Assembly: GCA_016758965.1 (NCBI GenBank)
Contig: JAEPRB010000029.1
Location: 62,001-126,000 of the forward strand
DNA length: 64,000 nucleotides
Source of the DNA: Circinella minor
Lineage: Eukaryota > Mucoromycota > Mucoromycetes > Mucorales > Lichtheimiaceae
Reading direction: 5' to 3'
The position numbers were made by a program, and so were the translations under genes. Numbering within the stretch: the stretch's first letter is position 1; each line of letters starts with the position of its first letter. Positions 49,463 through 60,171 of this stretch are shown one piece after another. The notes beneath the pieces are model-generated. The model saw only the letters and a program-made list of their open reading frames with translations, was not told the DNA's origin and did not search any database.

Positions 49463-50795
49463 ATGGCAATCCCTCTGGTACATGACTACGTCTGTGTAAT
49501 GCACACCAGTGTTTCTGTTCGACTTGCTTCCTTAACTCATAATATAGAACAACAAGCACACCGTCCGTCGCAGTTTCTCAATAGTCTCCTTTCTGGTCGT
49601 GTCCCATTTTCATTACAAGTCGATCCATGAAACATCCAAAACAGGCATCAACCATTCACATCATCTATTTCATTACGTGTTACTATGGTGCATTTCATCT
49701 TAAATAGCCAAAAAATTTTGATGTTTCAATTTTTTTGGAGTTTAAACCCCGCTTTATTATCTGATATATAGAAAAAAACATCTAATCATATATGCTAATT
49801 CTTCTATGTGATATATGCTTTTTTAATAAAAACACATATACCGTCTTATCAGGTTTGTGCCAATACATAGTCTAGCTATAACTTCTGATACCTATAACAA
49901 TCCGCATATTTATGCGGAAAAAAATGAATCTCTGTTAGAGTACCCTTGTGAGGGGATACTCTATTTTTAAGATTCATGTTTAAATTCTACTTTAAAGATT
50001 TGTATACCCATATAGTCATAATTCACTCTAGTATATCCCTAGTATCATTTAATCCAATTGCATTCACAGTAGAGTTTATAATATATTATACTTAAATAAC
50101 CAGTATCTTCGATTGCTTCTTATAATATATTTTGTTCTCTGAAATCATGCTAAGAACCTAGTACATGTTTCAATATAATGAACATAATCATTAGTTGGAT
50201 CTATTTTACAATCTGCTATGCATTTTTCTTTATCGTATAATGCATTTTCAAAGTATATGTTATGTTCTTTTAGAATATGCTTTATACTCTTAACATATTG
50301 CATCTTTGACTTTTTTCAAAGTAACATACATCTTCTGCACCTATTCTTCATTATTAAGATTCTCATAAACTCATCTGTATAATACACTTTTCAATAACTC
50401 TGTTCGACTCCTGCTATAGTTTAATGTTTCAAAATCTTTTCTTCTCTGCTTAATTGTACTAAAAGCTACAAACTTTGAAAGCCTAAGGATTTTTTTTTCT
50501 CTATCAAAATTGAAAAAGTAAACCACGATATATGTTCTTTCGATGTCAAAAAGTACTATTCTTGGATTACATTGTTCAAATACAAGTGTATAAAAAATCC
50601 TTACGTAGGCATTTAAAAAATCAAAACTTTTTGGCTATTTAAGATGAAATGCACCATACGGCCACCACAGATATTAACACTACATCCAACGTTGAAGCTT
50701 CTCCCCAATATACTAACAACACCGTCACCACATCCAATACTGCAAATGAACTTCCTTATTACCGGATGAACTGTGATACCTACTACAAATATTGA
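49463..50795 (+). pseudogene. ORF relic split by a TIR element
   Basis: 49463-49685 reads MAIPLVHDYVCVMHTSVSVR onward with one stop (TGA at 49628). The same frame resumes exactly at 50659 after the inserted element and runs to TGA at 50793-50795, with a Thr/Asn-rich segment and LPYYRMNCDTYYKY at the end. Frame continuity across the element supports a once-coding host sequence of at least 120 codons. The family is not recognised. Confidence 0.4.
49686..50656. mobile_element. 971-bp non-autonomous DNA transposon with 37-bp terminal inverted repeats and TA target duplication
   Basis: Positions 49686-49722 and 50620-50656 are inverted copies of each other with a single mismatch, beginning TGGTGCATTTCATCTTAAAT. 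The dinucleotide TA flanks the element on both sides (49684-49685 and 50657-50658), as in Tc1/mariner-type insertions. The interior has no long ORF, so it must depend on a transposase elsewhere. High arm identity suggests a fairly recent insertion. Confidence 0.85.
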
Positions 50796-51318
50796 GTTGT
50801 GGTGTACATGGCATACTAATTTACCTGGTTCACCCCCATCTACACTAAGTTTAAATCAATGTTAGTAGCTCTCAAATATCCATGCCAATCTTTGAGTTGA
50901 ATAAAGCGTAAGAAATTATACGTAGAGGATAACAATACATAACATATACAAAAAACATTCATAAGACGCGAGCGAAAATACTGTATGTACATGTTATTAT
51001 ATCCCAAACCAATGTGTCCAACATGATGCTGTGTTATAAGAGACGCTGAATAAAAAGTACAGTACATAATCATTTCATTGTAATGAATAGAATAATGTAA
51101 AAGATAAGAAATCACAGTATGTTGTTTTAGAATTTTTTTCAACAAGCCATCACGAAAATAAAAGTAAGTTAATTTGAGAAAAAAAGTTTCAAAATTCTTA
51201 TGCGAAAAAAAATACGTAGAGATAAGTTAAAGAATATAGCAAATGTCATAAGAGACGAGAATGTAGAAGGAGAGCAAGAGTGAGGATATGAAAAGTAAAA
51301 AAAAAAACCTGCCAGCTT

Positions 51319-53085
51319 TCAATCTAAGGAAATGTCGAAAGTTATCTGCGAGAGTGTTTCTGGCAACAATCTGTTGAAATGCCTTCCTCGTAACGGTTTC
51401 GTAATTTTTTCGCAAACTATCTCCCGCAAATCACTTCTCTCCTTTCTTGGTTCGATTGCATCCATTGACATGTCTTGGCAATAGTCATTGTGAGAGTTCT
51501 TTATATTTTCTATCGTCTCATGCGTTTTCTTCAAACCGCACTATCAAAATCAAGTTTCAGAAAGGCATTTTACATACAGTGAGTTTCATGTTATAATTGT
51601 ACAGATAATGGTCATAGTTACCTTAACGACCCAAAGCATTTTTGTAATGTTACATATATAACAGCATTCTTTTATATCAGTCGGGATTTTTATTTTTGTC
51701 ATTCTTTCTAGTACGAAAACATTGGGTTTTGGCATTGATAAAGTCCAAATATGGACAGTATCACCTGGATTATATATATAAATTATAGAATGCTTAATTT
51801 AATTATCTTCTTTCACCAAACTAAGGCTTAACTTACAGAACTTTAAATTCATTTCCTGACGCAGCCCTCAATTTTTTTAACTATATTTAACAGCAGTTAT
51901 TTTCGCTTTTAAACCATAATAAAATTCATTTATGAAGATTAAAGATTTATACAAATGACGGGTGAAGTTTTTCGCGACTGAAGTCAAATTTTGCTACATG
52001 TGCTTTTATGCGATTGACAAAGTTCTCAAAAGCAAAAAAAAAAAATTACACTCATAGACGAACAAAACTGTTTATCATAAGTGAAAAAAATGACATCATA
52101 AGCAAAAAAAGTTCCCATTAAAAGCAAAAAAAGTTGTCACCATAAGCCATCATAAACAAAAATTGTTGCCATCATAAACGAAATTTGTTGCTCTTATAAG
52201 CAAAAAAAATTGGGGGCTGCGTCCGAAAATGAATGTAAAATGGTGAACCTTACTACTTACCTCTTGCATGTGCAAACCAGAGTTTTAATTCAGCAAACTC
52301 GCGTGGGAGTGCATAATAATATTTCTGGATAAAAGATCGAAACATGGCTAATAATGCAAACGTTCCTTTGATATGATCGTACCCCCATCTTGGGGTGTCA
52401 TAATTGTTGTATTACCCCGAGGTTTCCAACACAAGAACTTCCATATCACCAATGTAACACAAGCCATCTGCATTGTATTGGGCACCTAATCTTTTAAATG
52501 ACTCAAGCTTTATCTCCCCAGGAATAAATTTCCCATCCGCAGCATCATATAAAGAATCCATAATTGTTACAAAGAGTGGCCAAATCAAACGGAAATTGTA
52601 CGTCGTTTCATAACGATCAATTTCATGTTTCTTCCGCTTAAAGATTTCGTTGAGGCTAATAGCACATACCATAACAATAAACAGTTAATATTTTATTTGT
52701 GTCATACTACATCATGAAATACTTAAAAATAACAACAAAACAAGACTTACCATTGAGTATATATATATATATAATATTATTATTATTATTATTACAAAAG
52801 AACCAAGTTCCGGAGGAATTGAGATTCTTGATATTTCATATTCTAATTCATTAATCGACTTTCAATACGTTATTAATAAATGACTGCAAGTAAATATACG
52901 TACGTACATGGAAAAAATATCGTAAAATATTCAAATAAAAAGAAGGACTAACTAACTTTTTAAACACTTCTTGTATTATTAAAGAGTGGAGTTTTTGGTT
53001 CTGTCAAACCCAAACTCTCATACATACTTTTAGGTACGTACTTCTGGTTTACGTAGCTTTAACATCATATCCATATTGGAGAGCA
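51319..53085 (-). pseudogene. Decayed member of the same unrecognised gene family (copy B)
   Basis: Exons: about 53085-52955 (MYESLGLTEPK region, damaged), about 52870-52760 (LEYEISRI, then TA and AAT repeats replacing coding sequence), 52655-52261 (LNEIFKRKKHEIDRYETTYN, NADGLCYIGDMEVLVLETSG, YYYALPREFAELKLWFAHAR), 51764-51622 (DTVHIWTLSMPKPNVFVLER, then WVVK) and 51540-51319 (C-terminal exon, same as copy A). A TAA at 52412-52414 replaces the CAA found in copy A, so this copy is broken by a nonsense change as well as by the microsatellite. The intron between 52261 and 51764 holds a MITE-like insertion. The 52655-52261 exon is complete in length and best shows the family core. Confidence 0.6.
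51836..52245. mobile_element. 410-bp MITE-like element in an intron of copy B
   Basis: Copy A has no matching sequence at this point, giving an empty site. The ends are imperfect inverted repeats of about 40 bp: 51836-51875 and 52205-52245 share ATTCATTT, GACGCAGCC and CAATTTTTT in inverted orientation. The inside holds degenerate units of about 20-25 bp of the form TTGTTGCCATCATAAACGAA. The target-site duplication is unclear. Confidence 0.7.
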
Positions 53086-53479
53086 TGATATTTATCAAGG
53101 TTGCCATTATTATATAATTGTTAAGATGTTATTTGAAAAAAAAAGAAGACACCAAGCTATACTTATTAAAATTCTTATATTGCACTCTATTTTTAACTTG
53201 ACCACTCTACCCTGCTCCGAGCTTAAGGTCAGTGGTAAAGAGAGTTGAGTATATAAACGAAAAAGGTCTTGTAAATAGAATAGATTTTTTTCCATGAATT
53301 TATATTTAATTAACACAAAGAAGAAAGAGTAGAATATGAGTGGGGAAGAAAAAAAAAGAATGGAAATGATGAACAATAGAAATGTATATTGTCCACCACT
53401 GACTTTAAAAATATGGAGGTTCTGCTAAAATCGCAGGATGGATGAATGGATCTTGGGATTTGCTATGCATGAATGAACT

Positions 53480-54217
53480 TGGGTAATTTTGCAGCACTGA
53501 AAATGGAGTACTTTTTGAGGTAGCAGTCAACACCGGATAATATCCCCACAACGGATCACATTTCACTGAACACTACTTAAATCTTCTTTGTGGTATTCTT
53601 TGCTGTAGTTTGCTGTAACAGAAATATTTATAAATCGCACTTGTTTTTGTTTAGTAGTATAAGAGAGTGTTTTTTTTAAATAACGCCAATAATTTATGAA
53701 TAATATACGTTTAATAAATCAAAAGCTCTGTATTTAATGTTCAATATTAAAGCTTTTGGACTTTATCAGTTAAGCAAATTTATTTGCTAAATGAGTATTT
53801 TATTCTTCAATATCATGCTATTATAAATCGGAGCAAAATAATAGATGGAAAAGGTTATAAGCGATCTGGATAAATTGTTTTCCTTTCAATACTCTACTTA
53901 TAGTTATTTATTGAAGGATAGACAAATTACAAGTATCTGTTTTAACAAAAATAATGTTTCTTTTTATTATCACTACCTGAAAAAAGAATGGTCAATCAGA
54001 ATGGTTGATAATAACGAACAATAGTTCTCTTTATTACAAATCAAACTGCATATGTAAACCACCGCAAGAATACAACATAATCCTTCAAAATAGACAGAAC
54101 TGTAAACTACAGCTGTATTTTATAGTAAGTAATCTACGATATAATTCGGGTATTGTGCGGATATTATCCGGTATTGACTACTACCGCAAAAAAAGTACTC
54201 CATTTGCAGTATCCCAA
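53480..54217. repeat. Inverted repeat pair in copy B
   Basis: Arms at 53480-53553 and 54148-54217 are imperfect reverse complements, including ATGGAGTACTTTTT, GTCAA(C/T)ACCGGATAATATCC and CACAA. They lie about 600 bp apart here, while the same arms in copy A lie about 4 kb apart with the phosphatase gene between them. Confidence 0.6.
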
Positions 54218-54415
54218 AACCAACGGCACGCGTTCATTTGATTAATATTACTCTTACCTACGTAAACGATTCCCAGAGATGGACTCAACACGCACAAAGT
54301 TCTTTTTTTTTCAATGATTGTATCATGGAAGAACATATGTTCCAATACTTACTGTTTATTCTATATATTTTTGTGATGGTACGTTTATATGATAATAAAA
54401 ATTGTATAAAGAAAT

Positions 54416-55108
54416 AAATACACGACATCAAGCATCTAATTTTCCTTCATCAGCTAAATGGAAATTCGTGTCACGTTAAGTTGAAAAGCAAGGCATACCA
54501 TAATCATTGGTGGGAATCCCGTACTTATGTATACGTAACTAGATAAGGAAAAATCAGTACTATGACTTAATGGTTTGCTTAGTGATTTATAAAATTGATG
54601 GGCTAGACACGGTCTTTTGAACGTAAAAGAAAAGAGACTACACGTGTTTTGATAATAATAAGTTACCGTCAACAAGAATCAAATTAGTGTTGCTTTAATT
54701 TTTTTAAGCGCGTTCTAGTTTCTATGGTTAGACAAAAAGGAGTGCTCTATATGTCATTTGTGTCTGTGTGTGAAACAACTCAGCCCTTAATGCATGCTCA
54801 TTTTTTTTTAGAAATAGGGGGTGGAGTTTACAAGCATCTTATTACTGCTTTTTTTTTTATTTTATTGATGGGCTCGGCCAATCGTCCGTGGTGTTAATTA
54901 TGTGGGCTTGGCATATAAGATTGTTTTACCCATTAATACGTCTTTTAGTTTTCCCGAGCACAATATTCCCGATTTGGATAATTTATAAAAGGTACGGACA
55001 TCATTTTGGTTTTTTTTTTTTCTTTTCTTCCACAGACTTTCCTGTACTCTTTCCTTTTTTTTTTTTTTTTTTTTGCTTGAGCAAAGTATACACAAAAACA
55101 ACAACAAC
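54416..55108 (+). other. Promoter region of the aminotransferase gene
   Basis: About 690 bp after the end of copy B. A TATAAAA at 54984-54990 lies about 120 bp before the ATG at 55109. T-runs at 55010-55023 and 55056-55074 precede the start. No other gene was seen. Confidence 0.5.
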
Positions 55109-57758
55109 ATGGCTCAACAACCAAAGCTTCACTTTTATGATATTGCCCAAAAAGTGGTGCAAAAGATCCGCAGGTAAAAGAACATAAACAATAATGAAAA
55201 TATGATAGTGTAACATTAGCATTACTATCTTTTTTCTTTTCTTTTTCGCTACCATTTAAACATTATATATTGAATAAATGTGTTGTTTATAGTGAAGCAG
55301 AATCAAATGCCCATCAAATGTTGCGTAGTTATCCTGGAAACACTAGTAAGCTCGAACAAACCAAGACCTATGGTATTGATCATCCTGGCTCGACCGGTGT
55401 CATTTACGTGATGGATCGTGCCATGCAAAATGGTTTCACTTATGGCGATCCTGATTGGGGTAAACTAAATTAACCTGTTTTATTTATATAATTTACAAAC
55501 TTTACATTACATTTTATCGTTTTTTCTTTATTAACATGCATCACCGTCAATAATATACTCTTAATAGCTAACTTTGGTCAAGGTGCACCTGAAGGTAATG
55601 ATGATAGATGCATCAGATGATGACCTTTTATTATTAATTTTTTTAAGAGTTATGATTTAAAAAATAGAACATTCTTTATCCATATTTTGATACTCACATT
55701 ATACAAAAAAAAATACTTTTGTTATTAGTTGGCCACATTGATGGTTGTGCTGATAAGCCAACATCAATCGAGCTTACCGAAGCTTCGTATGAATATGCTC
55801 CTACAGCAGGTATCAAGGAACTTCGTACTGCAGTAGCCGATCTTTACAATGAAATTTACCGTTCAGATAAGGATTCAAAGTATACATTTGAAAACGTAAG
55901 TTGTTAACGACAAATTTAACAATAAACTGGAGTAAAACATATTTCACTCTCAACATATGCATAAAAAGCACCAAAAAAAAAGAAAGAAAAGAAAGAAGAT
56001 TAAAAATTATTATTAGGTGTGTATCGTGCCAGGTGGTCGTGCTGGTTTGACGCGTGTTGCTGCTGCTATTGATGATATCAATGTTGGTTATTTCCTTCCC
56101 GAGGTTTGTGATTTTTCTTTTTTAAGTGAAATAAATTAGAATTTTTGTTTGTTAAAAAAGGAAAATAGTCGGAAATTAAGATCTTTTTTTTTTTTTTTGG
56201 CATTTTATTTAGTATACTGCATATGAACAAATGTTGTCCGTTTTTAAACGTTTTGTACCTATTCCAACAACTTTGGATGCTGAAACACGTTATCATATTG
56301 ACCCCGCAACTATTCGTAAAGAAATTACGAACCGTGGTTTGGGTCTTATTGTAGCTTCTAATCCTAGAAACCCCACCGGTCAGCTTATTGAAGGAGAAGA
56401 GCTTAAAGAATTGGTCAGCATTTCTCGCGAACGTCACTCGACTCTTGTTATGGATGGTTTGTATATACACTTCTCTCTATATACAATATACAATTTGTAG
56501 TAGCATGACCCTTTTACTTCTCAACTGACAATATAACGTGCTATGTAGAATTCTATTCCTCATATATTTATTCTCATGATGAGTCGGAGAATGGTCGAAC
56601 TGTTAGTATTGCTGAATATGTCGATGGTAAGCAAGAAAAAAAAATTAAAACTTTTCCTTAACTCAACAATTGATATTTACAATGTTGCTATTGGTTTATA
56701 TAACTGGTACTAATGTTTTATACCCATGATCCCCATGAATTTATCTTATACGTAATACTAAAAATGATAATAATAGATGTCAACAAGGATCCCATTATCA
56801 TTATTGATGGTTTAACAAAGAATTTCCGAGTATGTAATATTGTTCATCGCGTGTAAAACGCAGTGTACGACATGCAATTTATTTATATACTTACCATTTT
56901 TTTTATAACTGTAAATAGCTTCCTGGTTGGCGTATCTGCTGGATTGTGGGTCCCAAGGATGTTGTTTCTTCAATGCAAAGTTGTGGTTCGTTCCTTGAAG
57001 GTGGTGCCAATCATCCACTTCAACTTGCTGCTATTCCGATGCTTAATCCCGATATTTATCGCAATGAAGCAAAGTATCTTCAAGAACACTTTAGAGCTAA
57101 ACGTGACTTTGTACTTCAACGGTTAGAAGAAATTGGTCTCAAGGTCAAGGTTCCTCCAGTTGCTACATTCTACATTTGGTTGGATCTCAGAGCCAACCCA
57201 GAACCCATTGATATTGGTCTTACCTTCTTTGAAGAATGCTTAAAAGAAAAAGTGTAAGTTGAATACATCTTTCAAAAATGGTTGCTATATAAGATGTATA
57301 CTCATTTTTCTTTTTTACAAATTTATATAAATTATAGTATTGTTGTTCCCGGTATCTTCTTTGATGTCAACGTATGTTATTATTCCACAAGAGTCGAAAC
57401 CAATTGACAGGCTTAACATTTTTTAAAACTAATAATCCATTTCCATTTAATATATATAGCCTGCTCAACGTCGTGAACTTTTTGAGTCACCATGTCATCA
57501 TTTTGTCAGACTTAGCTTTGGTCCTCCTATGGAAGAATTAGCTAAGGGTCTCGATGCCATTGAACGGGGTATGTATTATTATTAGTGCTTATATATATAT
57601 ATATATTTACAAAAGAAGGCGGTGGGAGAGTACAAGGGAAACAAGTAGTGATAGCAACAAAATGGGAAAGAAAAGATTAATACTAATATTATCTTTTGTT
57701 GTTATTATTGTTGTATTATACAAATAATATAGTGATTCGTAAATTCAAGACCGAGTAA
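55109..57758 (+). CDS. PLP-dependent class I/II aminotransferase, 463 aa
   Basis: Twelve exons: 55109-55173, 55293-55459, 55568-55594, 55729-55895, 56017-56103, 56213-56456, 56549-56626, 56777-56829, 56919-57253, 57338-57371, 57460-57568 and 57733-57758, all in phase. It has the fold-type I pattern: ANFGQGAPE, YEYAPTAGIKELRTAVADLY, CIVPGGRAGLTRVAAAI, IVASNPRNPTGQ, then Lys293 in IIIIDGLTKNFRLPGWRICW as the PLP-binding lysine, and a C-terminal FVRLSFGPP with the carboxylate-binding Arg. It should transfer amino groups between an amino acid and a 2-oxo acid; the specific substrate is not evident. There is no targeting signal, so it is probably cytosolic. Twelve exons, some only 26-34 nt, make it one of the most fragmented genes here. 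Confidence 0.93.
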
Positions 57759-57825
57759 AGATAAAGTATATATGTATATATAGTACGATAAATTCCCCCC
57801 ATCTCTTTACCTTTTCGTTTCTTTT

Positions 57826-58761
57826 TTAAAATAGTAAATCATCTTTTCCATTACCCTGACTATCTTTTAAAGATTCTACATCGACTCCATGTACAATTAC
57901 ATTTCGTAATCTTTCTAATCTTTCTCTTTGAATTTGTAATAATTCATCCATATCATCTTCGTCCATGGGTTCTATTGTGGATGAGGGTTGTTGACCACCA
58001 TTATCCATATCATCCATATCATCCAAAGTTAGATCAACATTTTGTGTTACAGAAAGATCAGTTCCCATATCTTCAGTATCCATATGTTGTTGTTCTTGTT
58101 GATTTTGCTGTTGTTCTTGTTGCTGTTGTTGTTGAGCTTGGTCTTGAGTTGCATTTCTTTGTTGCCAATCCAATTGCAGAACGCGCTTTGATTGTTCCTG
58201 AAAAGAAGTTTTGAGATATTAGTATAACATTCCCCTTTCTCTCTCTCTCTCTGTTATATATAATAATACTTTTGATGGTTATTCCCATATGTAAATAGAA
58301 AATAGTGCGCCCACTAAGGACATATTTATACTTACTAGTATATAATAAATCTGATCGCATACTGTTTCGAACTCATTACATTTGTCCAGTAATTTTTCGG
58401 TTAAAAACGAAGGTGTAGTATATGATTCCGATTCTAATTTACTATTTTGAAAGAAAAACGTCAAACATGAGTCCCCGTCATGGTGCTAGATTTCTTTTCA
58501 TTTTCCCCATAAGTTTTCATTTTTACCTGTTTTGTGTTGATGCAAAATGATCTAGAATTCTTGCAGAGTGTTCTAAAATTCCCTGTTGAAAAAAATAAAA
58601 AAGATTCAACAGAATTGTTAAGTTAATAGGATGTCTGGTTACAAGAATAAATTGAAGGCACTATGTCGTACTCCTGTAAGTAAACTATTTAATGTTGCAA
58701 GTTCAGCTTGAAGAGGTCGTTGAATTTGTTTTTGACCTTGATGACGTATAGGTGGTGGCAT
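57826..58761 (-). CDS. Mediator subunit Med29-like acidic coiled-coil protein, 207 aa
   Basis: Four exons: 58761-58672, 58582-58527, 58441-58336 and 58197-57826. The N-terminal half is helical (LQAELATLNSLLTGGILEHS, ARILDHFASTQN). It includes FLTEKLLDKCNEFETVCDQI, which resembles the metazoan Med29 segment around KCLEEFYALCDQLE. A Gln-rich linker and a strongly acidic C-terminus (LTLDDMDDMD, PMDEDDMDELLQIQRERLER) follow. Med29 and the fungal Med2-like subunits belong to the tail of the RNA polymerase II Mediator complex. The similarity is short, so the assignment is tentative, but a small nuclear coactivator-type protein fits. The stop codon lies only 67 bp from the aminotransferase stop on the other strand. 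Confidence 0.5.
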
Positions 58762-59543
58762 TATTAGTGTTATAAAAGTGTATTGGTTTTTGGGAGAAGT
58801 TGCGACATATTTTCATGTTTTGCATTCGCGTTGCACACACTAGCAAGTTCCAAACTCAGAAGTTCACGCAACTTTTTTCTTTTTTATCTTTGTTACCTGT
58901 AAGTTCTGTGATATGCCACTTAATGTTGAGTGGAATATATTTATACTTGATAACAATAAAAATCATATATTCTCTTATGTTTAAAGAATGTGTTTATAAA
59001 AGAGCAAGAAACAATGATTGACAAAGTGTTTTGGCAATAGCGTCACAATTTCACAATTGTAACTATCGTTTATTATTTGATGAAGTTCTCTTTTATTTTA
59101 TGATAGTCAGTTTTTACTCTTTTTGATATATAATAGTGCTATAAAGTATACGTATTATATCAAATAGAGTATTGATATTATATTATGGTACAATATATGC
59201 ACTTATTGTGTGCTAGATTAAGCATGTCTGACTTCTTTAATAAGTAGGTACAACTAGTATAAAAATATATCATATAATTTACAAACTTAAACATCGTAAT
59301 AATAATATATGACTAAAATTGTACTATAAGACTTATTGTCAAATATTAAACCTTGAAATCGAAAAGGAAAGGAAAGAGTAAATAAAAAAGGCGTTGTTAC
59401 ATCTTCTTGGAATAAATTAATGCTGAATACATTTTTAAAATGGAGTGAATGAGCTCGGTAAAATGAAACGCCGCTTTGCTGCCATTCAAATTATCTCTTC
59501 GACCAGTGAAGCCTTAGTTCTTTCTCTCATTTGCGATATCAAA
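58762..59543. other. Divergent promoter region, Med29-like / eS28
   Basis: About 780 bp, AT-rich, with two divergent starts. The 90 bp before the eS28 ATG are less AT-rich and include a C/T-rich leader (TTCTTTCTCTCATTTGCG). No TATA box is clear and no extra gene was seen. Confidence 0.5.
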
Positions 59544-59977
59544 ATGGTAAGGGCATAGATGCAACACGATGGATTAGACAAATAACGATAAAATAATGAT
59601 GAAAGAAAGAGGGGAACGAGTGAACGAAGGATGAATGAATAGATGAAGGATTAAATTGGATGGATGGATTTATTTTGTGGATGGATTTATTTATTTTTCT
59701 TAAATATATTAATATGTATACTAAATATTACATTTCACAAATGATTTAAATTCGACATTTTTGTTTTATCCAGGACGCTCAAAAGCAGCCCGTTAAGCTC
59801 GCCCGTGTCATTAAAGTTCTTGGCCGTACTGGTTCGCGTGGTGGTGTGACTCAAGTCCGCGTCGAATTCATGGACGATACCGCTCGTAGCATCATCCGTA
59901 ACGTCAAGGGTCCCGTCCGCGAGAACGACATTCTCTGCCTCTTGGAATCCGAACGTGAAGCCCGCCGTCTTCGTTAA
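59544..59977 (+). CDS. RPS28: 40S ribosomal protein eS28, 68 aa
   Basis: Exons 59544-59546 and 59774-59977. The first coding exon is just the ATG; a 227-nt intron follows (GTAAGG...CCAG) and the second exon codes the rest. The protein is the normal family length and has the typical [40 protein letters not shown] and the invariant end [10 protein letters not shown]. It is a component of the small ribosomal subunit near the mRNA exit and E site. Codons are biased (CGT, GTC, AAG, CTC), as in other highly expressed genes. An intron placed right after the start codon is a known habit of ribosomal protein genes and may aid expression. Confidence 0.97.
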
Positions 59978-60171
59978 ACAAATGCTCACACCTCCAAAAT
60001 GGCAACAGCAACAACAAACAACAGCAAATTTCAAGATTGTTCTTTCTTTTGTTTGTTCAGCATTAACACAAAAAAATAATAAAAAGACGTTCAATTATGC
60101 TTTTTATTTGATTATTTATTATTTGTGGTCTTTTTATTATTATTCTTTTAACTTTTTTTTACATGTTACTA

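Larger units (their letters stand above)
51010..54415 (+). repeat. Segmental duplication, copy B
   Basis: Counterpart of 40250-48375 (see copy A for the matching blocks). It lacks the acid phosphatase gene, the extra exons at 41850-43200 and the GC-rich element. It has its own 410-bp insertion and an AAT/TA microsatellite where copy A has coding sequence. Confidence 0.8.

Noticed and set aside
40583..51534. LTR retrotransposon explanation for the two similar segments
   Set aside because: The copies are in direct orientation, but there is no reverse transcriptase or integrase frame between them, no TG...CA ends or primer-binding site was seen, and an ordinary host-type gene lies in one copy. 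Segmental duplication fits better.
59547..59773. Possible box C/D snoRNA in the eS28 intron (ATGATGA at about 59597)
   Set aside because: No CTGA D box or pairing terminal stem was found downstream in the intron.
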